Positions 53,391 to 63,078 of a stretch of 64,000 nt of DNA are shown here, piece by piece. How positions within the stretch are numbered: position 1 is the stretch's first letter; every line of letters starts with the position of its first letter. Origin of the DNA: Rossellomorea marisflavi. GTDB taxonomy: Bacteria; Bacillota; Bacilli; Bacillales; Bacillaceae_B. A program made the position numbers and the translations under genes. The notes under the pieces were generated by a model that saw only the letters and a program-made list of their open reading frames with translations, did not search any database and was not told where the DNA came from. The stretch is taken from contig NZ_CP081870.1 of NCBI RefSeq assembly GCF_022170785.1, positions 1,662,001 to 1,726,000 on the forward strand, written 5' to 3'.

Positions 53391-54322
53391 TTGAACTTAT
53401 GAACCTATCAAAATCATATGGCTCCTTTCAAGCGCTGGACGGACTTACCCTGAGTATCGGAAAAGGGACGGTATTTGGTTTTGTCGGTCAGAACGGGGCA
53501 GGGAAGTCTACAACATTTTCCATTCTGGCAACCCTTCTTGCACCGACTTCGGGAAGGGCGACAGTGAATGGCTTTGATGTATGTGAAGAACCGAAGTTGG
53601 TCAGGCGTCAAATCGGATATATGCCGGATTTCTTCGGGGTTTATGATCAGTTGAAGGCAGAGGAATACCTCGACTTTTATGGTGCGAGCTACAAGATACC
53701 GGCCGATGAGAGGGAGGCCCTCATTCCGCAGCTGCTGGAACTTGTGAATCTTACTCATAAAAAGGATTCCTATGTGGATGAACTCTCCAGGGGGATGAAG
53801 CAGAGGCTATGCCTTGCCAGGTGCCTCATCCATGATCCTGAAGTGCTGATTCTCGATGAACCGGCTTCCGGGCTGGACCCGAGGGCAAGGATCGAGATGC
53901 GTGAGATTTTAAGAGAGTTGAAGAAAATGGGCAAAACCATCCTTATCTCATCACATATCCTTCCTGAACTTGCCGAGATGTGTGATGAAATTGGCGTTAT
54001 CGATAATGGGAAGCTAGTGGCGCATGGCTCCGTCGCAGACATCCAGCAGCAATTGGAGGCGGAAAAAATCATCGAGGTGAAGGTAAGGGGGATGCTTGAA
54101 TCGGCTGCCTCTTTCTTTGAAGATGATCCGAATCTATCGAGCCTTGAAATGGATGAAGAGAAAAAGACAATCAAATTCCTCTATAAAGGTTCCGAAGTGC
54201 AGCAGGCCGAGCTGCTCCGATTGGCCATATTGAATGGGGTCGCGGTCGTCAGCTTCAAGGAGACGGAAACGGATCTTGAAGATGTCTTCATGGAGATCAC
54301 GAAAGGGGTGAAGCCGTCATGA
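53387..54322 (+). CDS. ABC transporter ATP-binding protein
   Basis: This 311-residue ATPase has Walker A GQNGAGKSTT, signature ELSRGMKQRLCLARCL (LSRGM in place of LSGGQ), Walker B VLILDEPASGLDP and the switch His in ISSHI. The C-terminal 80 residues form the extra domain common in ABC-2 and GldA-type exporters. It pairs with the permease at 54319 (ATGA overlap). Substrate unknown; the context suggests export of an envelope component or mechanical work on the exported subunit rather than drug efflux. Confidence 0.92.
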   Translation: MIELMNLSKSYGSFQALDGLTLSIGKGTVFGFVGQNGAGKSTTFSILATLLAPTSGRATVNGFDVCEEPKLVRRQIGYMPDFFGVYDQLKAEEYLDFYGASYKIPADEREALIPQLLELVNLTHKKDSYVDELSRGMKQRLCLARCLIHDPEVLILDEPASGLDPRARIEMREILRELKKMGKTILISSHILPELAEMCDEIGVIDNGKLVAHGSVADIQQQLEAEKIIEVKVRGMLESAASFFEDDPNLSSLEMDEEKKTIKFLYKGSEVQQAELLRLAILNGVAVVSFKETETDLEDVFMEITKGVKPS

Positions 54323-55170
54323 AGCAACTGTTCATCAATCCGATGCTGAATAAGGAGTTCAAGCTTCGGTTCCGGTCATTCAAATCATTCATCGGGATCC
54401 TATGCTACCTCATGGCCATCAGTATTGTTGTGATCGGTTTCATCTACTTTCAAAGCCGGATGTCCATGAACGGATACTTCCGTCCGAACGAAAGCAGGAC
54501 GATGTTCATGATTCTATCGTTCCTGCAGGTCATTCTGGTCCTATTCATCACACCCGGCCTTACCGGGGGATTAATATCGGGAGAAAGGGAGAAACAGACG
54601 CTGAGCATGCTGCTCACAACTGAACAAAGCTCCACAAGCATCATCCTGAGTAAATTGGTGTCATCGGTTTCCTATCTGCTACTGCTCATCTTGTCGAGCC
54701 TTCCGATATACAGTTTCGTGTTCTTATTCGGAGGGGTTGCACCGACGGATGTACTCATGATCTTCGGCTACAGCCTTTTCCTTGTATTCGTTTTCGGGTC
54801 ATTCGGGATCTTTTTCTCCACGATCATCCGGAAAACGATTGTCTCCATGGTAACGGCATACGGAAGCGTCTTGTTCCTCGTAGGAGGATCACTTTTCCTG
54901 TTTGCCCTCACCATGGCGCTTACAGGCGTTTCGAGTAACGGTACACAAGCGACAAACCCGATCGCTTACTTCATGGCCATGTTCAACCCGGGCATTGTTC
55001 TCTATAGTCATTTCGAACCCGGTATGATGGATGAAATCCTTTCCTTGACGGGCATCTCATTCCCATTGTGGATATCCTTTATCATCACGTACAGCATCCT
55101 GGCCATCCTTGCTTTGTTCGGAAGCATCAGGAAATTACGTCCTCGGATGAAGACCCGGGCAAGGGGGTAA
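54319..55170 (+). CDS. ABC-2 type permease
   Basis: This 283-residue membrane protein has six hydrophobic segments (IGILCYLMAISIVVIGFIYF; FMILSFLQVILVLFITPGLTG; LVSSVSYLLLLILSSLPIYSF; VLMIFGYSLFLVFVFGSFGIFF; LFLVGGSLFLFALTMAL; LWISFIITYSILAILALFG) and the ABC-2 loop GGLISGEREKQTLSMLLTT. It starts in the ATGA overlap with the ATPase gene and ends four bases before the next gene. GldF-like organisation. Confidence 0.9.
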   Translation: MKQLFINPMLNKEFKLRFRSFKSFIGILCYLMAISIVVIGFIYFQSRMSMNGYFRPNESRTMFMILSFLQVILVLFITPGLTGGLISGEREKQTLSMLLTTEQSSTSIILSKLVSSVSYLLLLILSSLPIYSFVFLFGGVAPTDVLMIFGYSLFLVFVFGSFGIFFSTIIRKTIVSMVTAYGSVLFLVGGSLFLFALTMALTGVSSNGTQATNPIAYFMAMFNPGIVLYSHFEPGMMDEILSLTGISFPLWISFIITYSILAILALFGSIRKLRPRMKTRARG

Positions 55171-55174
55171 GCCG

Positions 55175-56692
55175 ATGGAAGGGAAAGTGAAATTCCTTCG
55201 AAACCTGAGCCGATTAAGAAAGAAACTGCGGTATGCACAGTTCATCGAACAAGTGCAATGGACCGTGTTCGGTTCAAGTATCCCTGCACTGCTTATAACA
55301 GCGGCTGTATGGATCCGTCCCTTCCCATTCTGGAAGACTTACTTGTCGGGGGTGTGGATCCTGCTGATTTTTGGCATGGTGATTCACCTCTACAGAAGGA
55401 GGGCGACCTTTGAGCAAAGCGTAAAGATATATGATGAGGCAGAAGGTGAGAACACCATCAGCACGGCCAATGCGGAGCTTGAGGGCAATCATCCGTTGCT
55501 TCCTCTTGTCCTGCGGGATGCCCTTGATGCCATGAACAGACATGCAGAGAAGGTACAAGACCGCCGATACTGGTCGTTCCACACCCGATTGGCGATTGCT
55601 GCCCTCCTCCTCTATGGGGGATCTGCCCTGATCCTGACCCAGGGTCACGCATCATTCGAAACGGCAGCAGAATTGAAAAAAAAGAGTGAGATCACAAAAG
55701 AATCGGATAAGCGTCTAGAACAAGAAGCAATAAAAGATTCTGTTAAGAAAAAAGAGTTGGCAAAGGAGCTTCAGGAAATCAAAAAAGAAAAGGACCCAGT
55801 GGAGCGCCAAAAAGCCATTATGAAAAAGGTAAAAGAAAACAACCTTAAAAAACAGAAGGCGGATCTTTCACTGCGTGAGTTAGAACGGTTCAAGAAGATC
55901 GCCAAACAATCGAAGGCGGACGGAGTGGCGAAAGCTCTGAAAAACTTCGACCAAAAAGCACTGAGTAAAGAAGTGAAAGCATTGAGCGATGAACAGCTTG
56001 AACAGCTCAAAAAACAACTTGGAAGTGATCCGGAAAAGACACTCTCAGACGCATTGAAGGCGGCTGAAGGGGCTGACAAGGATTCACAAGCACTCGCAAA
56101 ATGGAGTGAAAATCTAGCCAAGGAAGCCGCGGACCTGGCCGCGGACCTTGATGACAAAGACCTTGAAAGCATGAATCTTGCGGATACGGGTGATTCACAG
56201 CCACCACAGGAACAGAGTGGTACCCAATCCGATCCGGGATCGGATCAGGAGCCCAAAGATCCGTCTTCTGGAAGCGGCTCAAATGCTCCTGGAAATGGAA
56301 GTGGGGCAGGAAACGGGAGTGGAAAAGGCAGTGGAGGAGCAAATGGAAGTGGAAATGGTAACGGAACCGGAAATGGCACAGGGAGCGGCAGTGGCTCCGG
56401 TTCTGGAAAGGGTGCAGGATTGGGTCAGGGATCAAGAGATCTTTTGACGATACCAGAACGAATGGAAGGGAAGACCAACACAGAGACTGATTCAGGCAAG
56501 CTTAACAGGGGAATGAAGGGCGAACAATTCTCTTCTGACGGCCCTGTCAAAAGGGGTTCTGTACGGTCATATGAGGAAGTGTACCAGGACTACTATTCCT
56601 CCTATCGCAAAGGTGAAGACCGACAGACAATCCCTAAAGACTTGGAATCTGTGGTGGAATCCTATTTTAGTGAAATTGATCCGGGAGAGTGA
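55175..56692 (+). CDS. Membrane coiled-coil protein with Gly/Ser/Asn tract
   Basis: This 505-residue protein has three hydrophobic segments in the first 160 residues (IPALLITAAVWI, YLSGVWILLIFGMVIHLY, LAIAALLLYGGSALIL), a Lys/Glu-rich coiled coil (about 165-330), an acidic Gln/Asp/Ser stretch, a Gly-Ser-Asn repeat tract at about 370-415, and a conserved-looking tail (VYQDYYSSYRKGEDRQTIPKDLESVVESYFSEIDPGE). The layout resembles DUF4175-like proteins found beside MoxR-Bat genes. It ends in a GTGA overlap with moxR. It may tether a complex across the wall side; this is inference. Confidence 0.75.
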   Translation: MEGKVKFLRNLSRLRKKLRYAQFIEQVQWTVFGSSIPALLITAAVWIRPFPFWKTYLSGVWILLIFGMVIHLYRRRATFEQSVKIYDEAEGENTISTANAELEGNHPLLPLVLRDALDAMNRHAEKVQDRRYWSFHTRLAIAALLLYGGSALILTQGHASFETAAELKKKSEITKESDKRLEQEAIKDSVKKKELAKELQEIKKEKDPVERQKAIMKKVKENNLKKQKADLSLRELERFKKIAKQSKADGVAKALKNFDQKALSKEVKALSDEQLEQLKKQLGSDPEKTLSDALKAAEGADKDSQALAKWSENLAKEAADLAADLDDKDLESMNLADTGDSQPPQEQSGTQSDPGSDQEPKDPSSGSGSNAPGNGSGAGNGSGKGSGGANGSGNGNGTGNGTGSGSGSGSGKGAGLGQGSRDLLTIPERMEGKTNTETDSGKLNRGMKGEQFSSDGPVKRGSVRSYEEVYQDYYSSYRKGEDRQTIPKDLESVVESYFSEIDPGE

Positions 56693-57684
56693 AAAGGGTG
56701 GACGCAGCAGATAAAGAACTGGCCTATAAACAAGCCATAGAAAAGATTGAACAGGTAAAAAGAGAGGTCGGCCGTTATATCGTCGGCCAGAAGGATATTA
56801 TCGACACGCTTTTATTGACGATCCTGGCCGGGGGCCATGCCCTACTGGAAGGGCTTCCGGGTCTCGGGAAGACTATGCTTGTGCGCTCCTTATCCGACGT
56901 CATGGAACTCAGTTTTTCACGGGTCCAGTTCACACCGGATTTGATGCCGACGGATATTACAGGGACCATGGTGATGAGCCATGACAAGGATGAACCATTC
57001 ACCTTTCATAGAGGTCCGCTCTTTCATCATTTGGTCCTTGCAGATGAAATCAACCGATCCACACCGAAGACACAAAGTGCCCTCCTTGAAGCGATGGCCG
57101 AACAAACGGTGACGGTAGTGGGAGAGACGATAAAGCTTGAGAAGCCATTCTTCGTTCTCGCTACGCAAAATCCCATTGATCTAGAAGGTACATACCCACT
57201 ACCTGAGGCTCAAATGGACCGCTTTATGTGCAAATTACTTGTTCCCCATCCTCAAAAAGCGGAGTTGAAGGAAATCGTCCGACGAACCACGGGGACAGAA
57301 GAAATCCACTTGCAATCCGTCATGGACCGGGCCGAGCTGCTGGCTATACAAAGGCTGGTAAAAGAAATCATGGTCGGCGATGAAGTATTGGACTTTGCCA
57401 TTTTACTTGTGGAGTCGACACACCCTGATCGGGAATCTTCGTCAGAGCTCGTCAAGCAGTATATCGAATATGGAAGCGGGCCGCGTGGGCTTCAAAACCT
57501 CATCCTGATGGCGAAGGCACGAGCATTGGTCAGCGGGAGATATCACGTTTCCATCGGAGACATCAAGCAGACGGCCATCCCGGTGCTCAGGCATCGGATT
57601 TCATTGAACTTCGAGGCGGAGGCAATGAATGTGAAAGAAGATGAGATCCTGATGGACCTCATCAAAAGGGGAGCAGGCTCTTGA
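56689..57684 (+). CDS. MoxR-family AAA+ ATPase (locus 2)
   Basis: This 331-residue AAA+ ATPase has Walker A GLPGLGKTMLVR, Walker B LVLADEINRS, sensor 1 LATQNPIDLEGTYPLPEAQ and the EAMAEQTVTVVGE insert. It is distinct from the locus 1 paralogue at 27468. GTG 56689 overlaps the previous stop; TTGA overlap with the next gene. MoxR proteins work with von Willebrand A partners, and three such partners (DUF58, two VWA proteins) follow at once. Confidence 0.93.
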   Translation: MKRVDAADKELAYKQAIEKIEQVKREVGRYIVGQKDIIDTLLLTILAGGHALLEGLPGLGKTMLVRSLSDVMELSFSRVQFTPDLMPTDITGTMVMSHDKDEPFTFHRGPLFHHLVLADEINRSTPKTQSALLEAMAEQTVTVVGETIKLEKPFFVLATQNPIDLEGTYPLPEAQMDRFMCKLLVPHPQKAELKEIVRRTTGTEEIHLQSVMDRAELLAIQRLVKEIMVGDEVLDFAILLVESTHPDRESSSELVKQYIEYGSGPRGLQNLILMAKARALVSGRYHVSIGDIKQTAIPVLRHRISLNFEAEAMNVKEDEILMDLIKRGAGS

Positions 57685-58562
57685 AGCCCATGTTAAGTCC
57701 GCAATTCCTATCACAACTCAAGAGGCATCGGTTAAACCCTTCACGGATCAGCACCGGTCAGCATAAAGGCGCCAGGACATCGACCCGGCACGGGAGTTCA
57801 CTTGAATTCTCGGACTATCAGATGTATGAACTTGGTGACGATGTGAGGCAGATTGATTGGAACGTCTATGCAAGGACAGAAAAGGTATATGTGAAGCGAT
57901 ATCTGGATGAGCGGGAAGTATCTATCAGCTTATACCTGGATTGTACTGAATCAATGAGAACCGAGTCCGTAAAGTGGGAGCGGGCGACGGAGCTCACGGC
58001 ATCCCTTGCTTATATGATCCTCTCCTCCGATGACCGTCTGAGCCTCCATTTGGTGGGACAACAGGCAGTTCCGTTGAAGAAGAAGGGGACGCGGGATGCG
58101 AAGGGAATCCTGCACTCCATGGGAAATGTGCAGAACGATCCAGGTGAAAGGGATAGTCGAACACCGTTCATGCGTTCCCTGAAAGGGAGGCAGCGGTCAA
58201 AGAGCTCTGTCACGATATTGATCACGGATGCGCTTGAACCTCTGTCAGAAATATACGAAGCGTTGAAGTGGCTTTCTTCCAAGAAGGAAAGGGTATATTT
58301 CATCCAACTCCTCCATGAAGACGAGATTTCCCCACCCTATACGGGTGACTGGAAGCTGAAGGACAGTGAGCGGGGTGAAGAGATTGATGTATCTTTTCAG
58401 CATTCTGTCATCGATCGCTACCTTGAAACCCTTCATTCGCACAACGAGGCAATCGAACGGGAGTGCAAGCGCTATGGCTTTACATATAGGAACCTCATTT
58501 CTTCACAGCCGGTCAATGAAATGGTGCTGAAGGATCTGAAGATGTCCGGAATGGTGAGGTGA
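57681..58562 (+). CDS. DUF58/VWA-like protein (locus 2), TTG start
   Basis: This 293-residue soluble protein begins with the DUF58 motif (HGSSLEFSDYQMYELGDDVRQIDWNVYARTEKVYVKRY) and continues as a VWA-like fold. Its first metal loop reads YLDCTESM, a DxTxS variant of the DxSxS MIDAS, so metal binding is possible. TTG 57681 (behind AGGGGAG, overlapping the moxR stop) is a better start than ATG 57690. Unlike the locus 1 DUF58 protein it lacks membrane helices. Expected to contact the MoxR ATPase. Confidence 0.87.
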   Translation: MKPMLSPQFLSQLKRHRLNPSRISTGQHKGARTSTRHGSSLEFSDYQMYELGDDVRQIDWNVYARTEKVYVKRYLDEREVSISLYLDCTESMRTESVKWERATELTASLAYMILSSDDRLSLHLVGQQAVPLKKKGTRDAKGILHSMGNVQNDPGERDSRTPFMRSLKGRQRSKSSVTILITDALEPLSEIYEALKWLSSKKERVYFIQLLHEDEISPPYTGDWKLKDSERGEEIDVSFQHSVIDRYLETLHSHNEAIERECKRYGFTYRNLISSQPVNEMVLKDLKMSGMVR

Positions 58563-58566
58563 GGGC

Positions 58567-60306
58567 ATGGGCATTCAATATCCATTCTATGCCCTGATGG
58601 GGCTGTTTCTGATCGCTGTTGTCCTCATGTACTTCTTCAGGAAGCGGTACGACATGAAAGTCGTATCATCGAATCTATTGTGGAATCAAGCGATGAACGA
58701 GTGGCAATCATCACCCTGGTTCCATAAACTTCAGCGGAATCTCTTGCTGTTCCTGCAGCTTCTAATTCTGACCTTGCTAATCTTTTCTCTGATGAAACCC
58801 TATCTGACCAGCTTTTCAGGGACCACGGGTCATACCGTCATCCTCATGGATACATCCACTTCCATGAAAGCGGTGGAAGGTGGAGTCACCCAGTTTGATC
58901 TTGCCAAGAAGGGAGCAGAGGGTGTAATTGAGAAAGCTGGAGGCCCCGTGACGATCCTTGGCGTGGGTAAGAATATTACGACAGTGATATCCGAAGAGGA
59001 GAATAAACGGACGTCTTTGAAAGCATTGAATGAGCTCGAAATGACAAATGATCACGAGGATATGCAGAAGGCCATTCAGATGGCACTTGCCATTGCAGGA
59101 GCCGGGGACGTTCATTTATTCAGTGATGCTGGTACAAAAAACATGTTTAAAGACCTTCGAACGGATGCCACGGTCACGGTACACAAGATGATCGAGAATC
59201 CCGTCAATATTAGTATGAAAAGCTTTGGAATCAAGGAGAACGGGGGAAAGATGGAAGGTGTTGTAACCATTTCAAATCAAGGTGGTGAAGACCGGAAGGG
59301 GACGCTGATCATCCATGGGGGATCGACCGTCGTGCATCAGGATGCTGTGACCATTCCCTCCGGGGAAGACGTCACCATCCCACTATCAGGTTTTCCCCTG
59401 GAAGAAACGTATTCCGCTGAGATCCGTGTGGACGATGATTTTCATGATGATAATGTCATGACGGCTCTTAATATGAGTTCATCTCCTGTAATTTATGCGA
59501 TGGGAGACATCAATCCGTTCATCATCAAAGGATTTCAGGCATTGGGAATGGATGTGAATACAGTGGAAGAAGCATCCATCCTTGATGATAATGGAATCCT
59601 AATCGCCTCCTCAAAGGATGCAGAACAAACCGGGTTGCCGGTCCTGATCGTCCCGGATGAAGCAGAAAAGGGAAGGAAGATAGGGGGTACGGTCTCTTCA
59701 AAGACGGATCATCCCTTGCTTCGCTATGCCGACGTTGAAAAAATCTTTGTAGAAAAAGCGATGGACCACAACATCTCCGGACTTTCAACGATTGCGGAGC
59801 AAGATCGTGTTCCCCTCCTGCAAGCCGGTGAAATCAAAGGCAAAAAAATGGTCCTGATGAATTTTCAGGTGAAGGATTCAGATTTTCCACTATACCCAGG
59901 CTTTCCGATTTTTTTATATAATGTCTACCATTACCTGGGTGATAATCAGCAGGTGATCGGAAACTTCCTGCCGGGTGAAAGACGGACCCTCCAGACAGAG
60001 GGTACATGGGATCTCTACAGCATGAACCAGGATTACATCGGTGAGTGGAAAATGGGCACCACCTTCACTGCACCAATCGAACCGGGAATCTACCAGGCTG
60101 TTCGTGGTGAGGATGTGAAGTATTTTTCTGTAAGCATTGATGATAGAGAAAAGATGATTGGAAAAGGGGAATCGTTCACCGTGAGTGGAAAGGGTGTGGA
60201 AGGAAAAAGCGCTCCTTCTTCCATCACTTCCTGGTTTCTGGCGCTTGCCGTCCTTTTCTTATTCATAGAGTGGGAGGTGTATAGACGTGGGAATCAACAT
60301 TCATGA
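58567..60306 (+). CDS. BatA-like membrane VWA protein
   Basis: This 579-residue protein has two N-terminal membrane helices (FYALMGLFLIAVVLMYFF and NLLLFLQLLILTLLIFSLM; the BatA N-terminal layout), a VWA domain with intact MIDAS D-T-S-T-S (VILMDTSTSMKAV), a long exported middle and a final helix (SWFLALAVLFLFIEWEVYRRG). Both ends are anchored in the membrane with the VWA part on one side. ATG 58567 comes four bases after the DUF58 stop behind GAGGTGAGGG. It overlaps the last gene by 20 bases. Confidence 0.87.
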   Translation: MGIQYPFYALMGLFLIAVVLMYFFRKRYDMKVVSSNLLWNQAMNEWQSSPWFHKLQRNLLLFLQLLILTLLIFSLMKPYLTSFSGTTGHTVILMDTSTSMKAVEGGVTQFDLAKKGAEGVIEKAGGPVTILGVGKNITTVISEEENKRTSLKALNELEMTNDHEDMQKAIQMALAIAGAGDVHLFSDAGTKNMFKDLRTDATVTVHKMIENPVNISMKSFGIKENGGKMEGVVTISNQGGEDRKGTLIIHGGSTVVHQDAVTIPSGEDVTIPLSGFPLEETYSAEIRVDDDFHDDNVMTALNMSSSPVIYAMGDINPFIIKGFQALGMDVNTVEEASILDDNGILIASSKDAEQTGLPVLIVPDEAEKGRKIGGTVSSKTDHPLLRYADVEKIFVEKAMDHNISGLSTIAEQDRVPLLQAGEIKGKKMVLMNFQVKDSDFPLYPGFPIFLYNVYHYLGDNQQVIGNFLPGERRTLQTEGTWDLYSMNQDYIGEWKMGTTFTAPIEPGIYQAVRGEDVKYFSVSIDDREKMIGKGESFTVSGKGVEGKSAPSSITSWFLALAVLFLFIEWEVYRRGNQHS

Positions 60307-63037
60307 GCCATTATGGTTTTTACTGGTTCTCCCTGTTATCGCTGTCCTGTATCTGTATGTTAAGCGAGGAAGGTTCAACAAAGAGAAGCGGATGATCATG
60401 ATCATCAGGTGCCTGACGTTTCTGCTGTTGATAACGGCCTTGACGGATCCTTATCTGACACTGCCCCAAAAAGGGAAGAATGTGATATTCCTTGCTGATC
60501 GTTCTGCATCAATCAACGATAGCGCTGATGACATGATGGTTGCCATCGAAGATCAGGTTACGAAGAAAAAAGAAACTGATGCCTACGGTATCGTGTCATT
60601 TGCCAAGGGTGCAGCACTTGAACAAAGTCTTTCTTCCAAGGAAAGTGAAGTCCCCGGGTTCTCTGGGGAGGTCGGAGAAGACGAAACGAATATTCAGAAC
60701 GGCCTCGAGTATGCATCGAATCTATTGGGCTCATCCAATGGGGGAAGGATCGTCCTCTATAGCGATGGAATCGAAACCCTCGGAGCGGGCGAGGATATCA
60801 TCCCTAAACTGAAGGACAATGGAATCGAGGTAGATTGGGTGAAGCGTCCTTCCAATGGGCAAGACGACGTAGCCGTGACATCCGTCAACTCCCCTGCCTT
60901 ACAATATAAAGGGGAGGAGGCGACTGTGAGTGTCACACTCCACAGTACCACCCAGACAAGCGTCGACCTGCAGCTTGACCTTAACGGGAATAAGATTGCT
61001 AGAAAGCAGGTCAAGGTTCAAGAGGGCAACAATGAATTCGAGTTCCAACATACTGTTGACGAGACAGGAATGCTCGTTTATCGAGCAGAGATCTACTCGG
61101 ATACGGATGCAAGACCGGAGAATAACCAGCTGAGTTCCATAGCGAGGGCCGAAGGGGATCCCCTCGTTCTCCTTGTCCATGATGACGGGAAGAAGAGTAG
61201 GTTGGAGGAACAGTTGAAGTCTGCGGGATTCAGGGTCGAGGCACTTCAATCCTCACAGCTTCCCGACAAACTCAGCTCCTATCTTGATTATCAAACGATT
61301 TTATTTGACAATGTCGCTGCCACGGATATACCTGAAGAGAAGATGAACCTGATGGAGCAAGCCGTGAAGGAATTCGGAAGGGGTTTCATCATGTTTGGCG
61401 GGGATGAAAGCTTTGCTCTGGGTGGTTACTTCAAGACACCGATTGAGAAGCTGTTGCCCGTAGACATGGAGGTCAAAGGGAAAAAAGAACTTCCTTCACT
61501 GGGACTGGTCCTCGTCATCGATCGCTCGGGGAGCATGGATGGACAGAAGCTTTCCCTTGCGAAGGAAGCTGCTGCGAGGACTGTTTCCCTCTTAAGGGAG
61601 AAAGACACGCTGGGGGTACTCGCATTCGATGACCGGCCGTGGGAGATCGTCCCGACCGAACCGATCAAAGACCGGAAAAAAGCGGAAGAGAAAATACGTA
61701 CCATTTCACCGGGTGGGGGAACGAACATCTATCCTTCTCTTGAAGAAGCGTATGTGAGCCTGCAAGACAGGCCGCTGAAGAGGAAGCATATCATCCTCCT
61801 GACAGATGGGCAGTCGGCGGCAGGGGGCGATTATGATACCCTGATCGAAGGTGGGTTATCGAAGGGGGTCACCCTTTCCACAGTGGCCATCGGTTCAGAT
61901 GCAGACAGGTATCTCTTGGAGGATCTCTCACAGATAGGGAATGGCCGATTTTACGATGTGGTGGATGCATCGGTCATTCCAAGCATCCTCACCAGGGAGA
62001 CCGTGATCACGACAAGGACCTATATAGAAGATCAGCCTTTCTACCCCACCATTCAATCGAGCAAATGGCAAAAGCTTTTCGAGAGCGGTATGCCTCGAAT
62101 GAATGCCTACATCGCCACCAGTTCTAAGGATTCTGCACAGGTGGAATTGGCAAGCGACAAGAAAGACCCTATTCTCGCCACATGGAGGTATGGACTGGGA
62201 ACCACCTTTGCCTTCACCTCTGACACAAAGGGGCAGTGGGCGGGCGATTTTGCATCATGGAAAGGCTGGCCGGAGTTCATCAACCAATTGGTTACACGTT
62301 CGTTCCCAAGTATTCAATCTAGTCCCTATTCCATCGAGTTGGACGGAAGTGGTGAGAAGACAAAGCTCCTTCTCACTTCGCCTGATAGCGGGACCATGCC
62401 TTTGACAGTCTCTGTGTTGGCTGAGGATGGGAAGCAGGTAGAAGCCACCTCAAGGATCCTTTCACCGGGCGTTCACGAAGTGGAATTCGATGAGAGGCTA
62501 TCGCCAGGGGTGTACAGCATGAGCATCGGAGATCAAGCCCTGAATCAGGCGTATGAAACCGGCTTTGCCGTCCCGTATTCAGAGGAGTATTCTTATCAGG
62601 GGGGATCAGTCAGGACAGTGGAAGGCATTGTAAAGGAGACCGGAGGAAAGACGTACGATTCGGGAATAGACGCGTTCAGATCTATGAACGATCGACCGTA
62701 TAATGAACAGTCCATTCGGACATTCCTTATTCTCTTAGCATTCCTGCTCTTCTTTGCGGAGGTCGCTCTTAGACGATTTGGTTTGCCTGTTGCCTTAGCC
62801 ACAGTCGGAGAAAAATTCGGGAGGAAGGTTCAGAAGAATAATGGACCGGAAACAACGAGAAGAAGGCCAGCAAAAGTCTTGGATGATACACATTCAAGAC
62901 GCGAGGAACCCGTGCCTGTCATGCAGGATGAACCGGAGCCTTCAGCCAAGCCGAAACTTAAACCGAAACCGCAAGTCCATCATGATCCTGACAGGATGAA
63001 AAGGCTGCTCGATGCCAAAAACCGCAGGAATAAATGA
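60287..63037 (+). CDS. Large membrane protein with two VWA domains and a GATase-like fold
   Basis: This 916-residue protein has two N-terminal helices (PLWFLLVLPVIAVLYLYV, MIMIIRCLTFLLLITAL), a first VWA domain (about 65-195, MIDAS DRSAS), an Ig-like region, a GATase-like segment (about 335-400, YQTILFDNVAATD ... FIMFGGDESFALGGY, no catalytic Cys), a second VWA domain (about 405-560, VIDRSGSMDG and ILLTDGQS), a further exported region, one helix near 805-830 and a basic Pro/Lys tail. GTG 60287 overlaps the previous gene, so coupling is likely. It is the last gene of the operon. Confidence 0.88.
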   Translation: MGINIHEPLWFLLVLPVIAVLYLYVKRGRFNKEKRMIMIIRCLTFLLLITALTDPYLTLPQKGKNVIFLADRSASINDSADDMMVAIEDQVTKKKETDAYGIVSFAKGAALEQSLSSKESEVPGFSGEVGEDETNIQNGLEYASNLLGSSNGGRIVLYSDGIETLGAGEDIIPKLKDNGIEVDWVKRPSNGQDDVAVTSVNSPALQYKGEEATVSVTLHSTTQTSVDLQLDLNGNKIARKQVKVQEGNNEFEFQHTVDETGMLVYRAEIYSDTDARPENNQLSSIARAEGDPLVLLVHDDGKKSRLEEQLKSAGFRVEALQSSQLPDKLSSYLDYQTILFDNVAATDIPEEKMNLMEQAVKEFGRGFIMFGGDESFALGGYFKTPIEKLLPVDMEVKGKKELPSLGLVLVIDRSGSMDGQKLSLAKEAAARTVSLLREKDTLGVLAFDDRPWEIVPTEPIKDRKKAEEKIRTISPGGGTNIYPSLEEAYVSLQDRPLKRKHIILLTDGQSAAGGDYDTLIEGGLSKGVTLSTVAIGSDADRYLLEDLSQIGNGRFYDVVDASVIPSILTRETVITTRTYIEDQPFYPTIQSSKWQKLFESGMPRMNAYIATSSKDSAQVELASDKKDPILATWRYGLGTTFAFTSDTKGQWAGDFASWKGWPEFINQLVTRSFPSIQSSPYSIELDGSGEKTKLLLTSPDSGTMPLTVSVLAEDGKQVEATSRILSPGVHEVEFDERLSPGVYSMSIGDQALNQAYETGFAVPYSEEYSYQGGSVRTVEGIVKETGGKTYDSGIDAFRSMNDRPYNEQSIRTFLILLAFLLFFAEVALRRFGLPVALATVGEKFGRKVQKNNGPETTRRRPAKVLDDTHSRREEPVPVMQDEPEPSAKPKLKPKPQVHHDPDRMKRLLDAKNRRNK

Positions 63038-63042
63038 AGATC

Positions 63043-63076
63043 AAAAAAGCGAAGGGGAATGATCCCTTCGCTTTTT
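63043..63076. terminator. Convergent terminator at the end of the ABC-MoxR-VWA operon
   Basis: AAAAAGCGAAGGG-GAATGAT-CCCTTCGCTTTTT, effective in both directions; also ends the minus-strand mscS-type gene. Confidence 0.92.
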
Positions 63077-63078
63077 GC

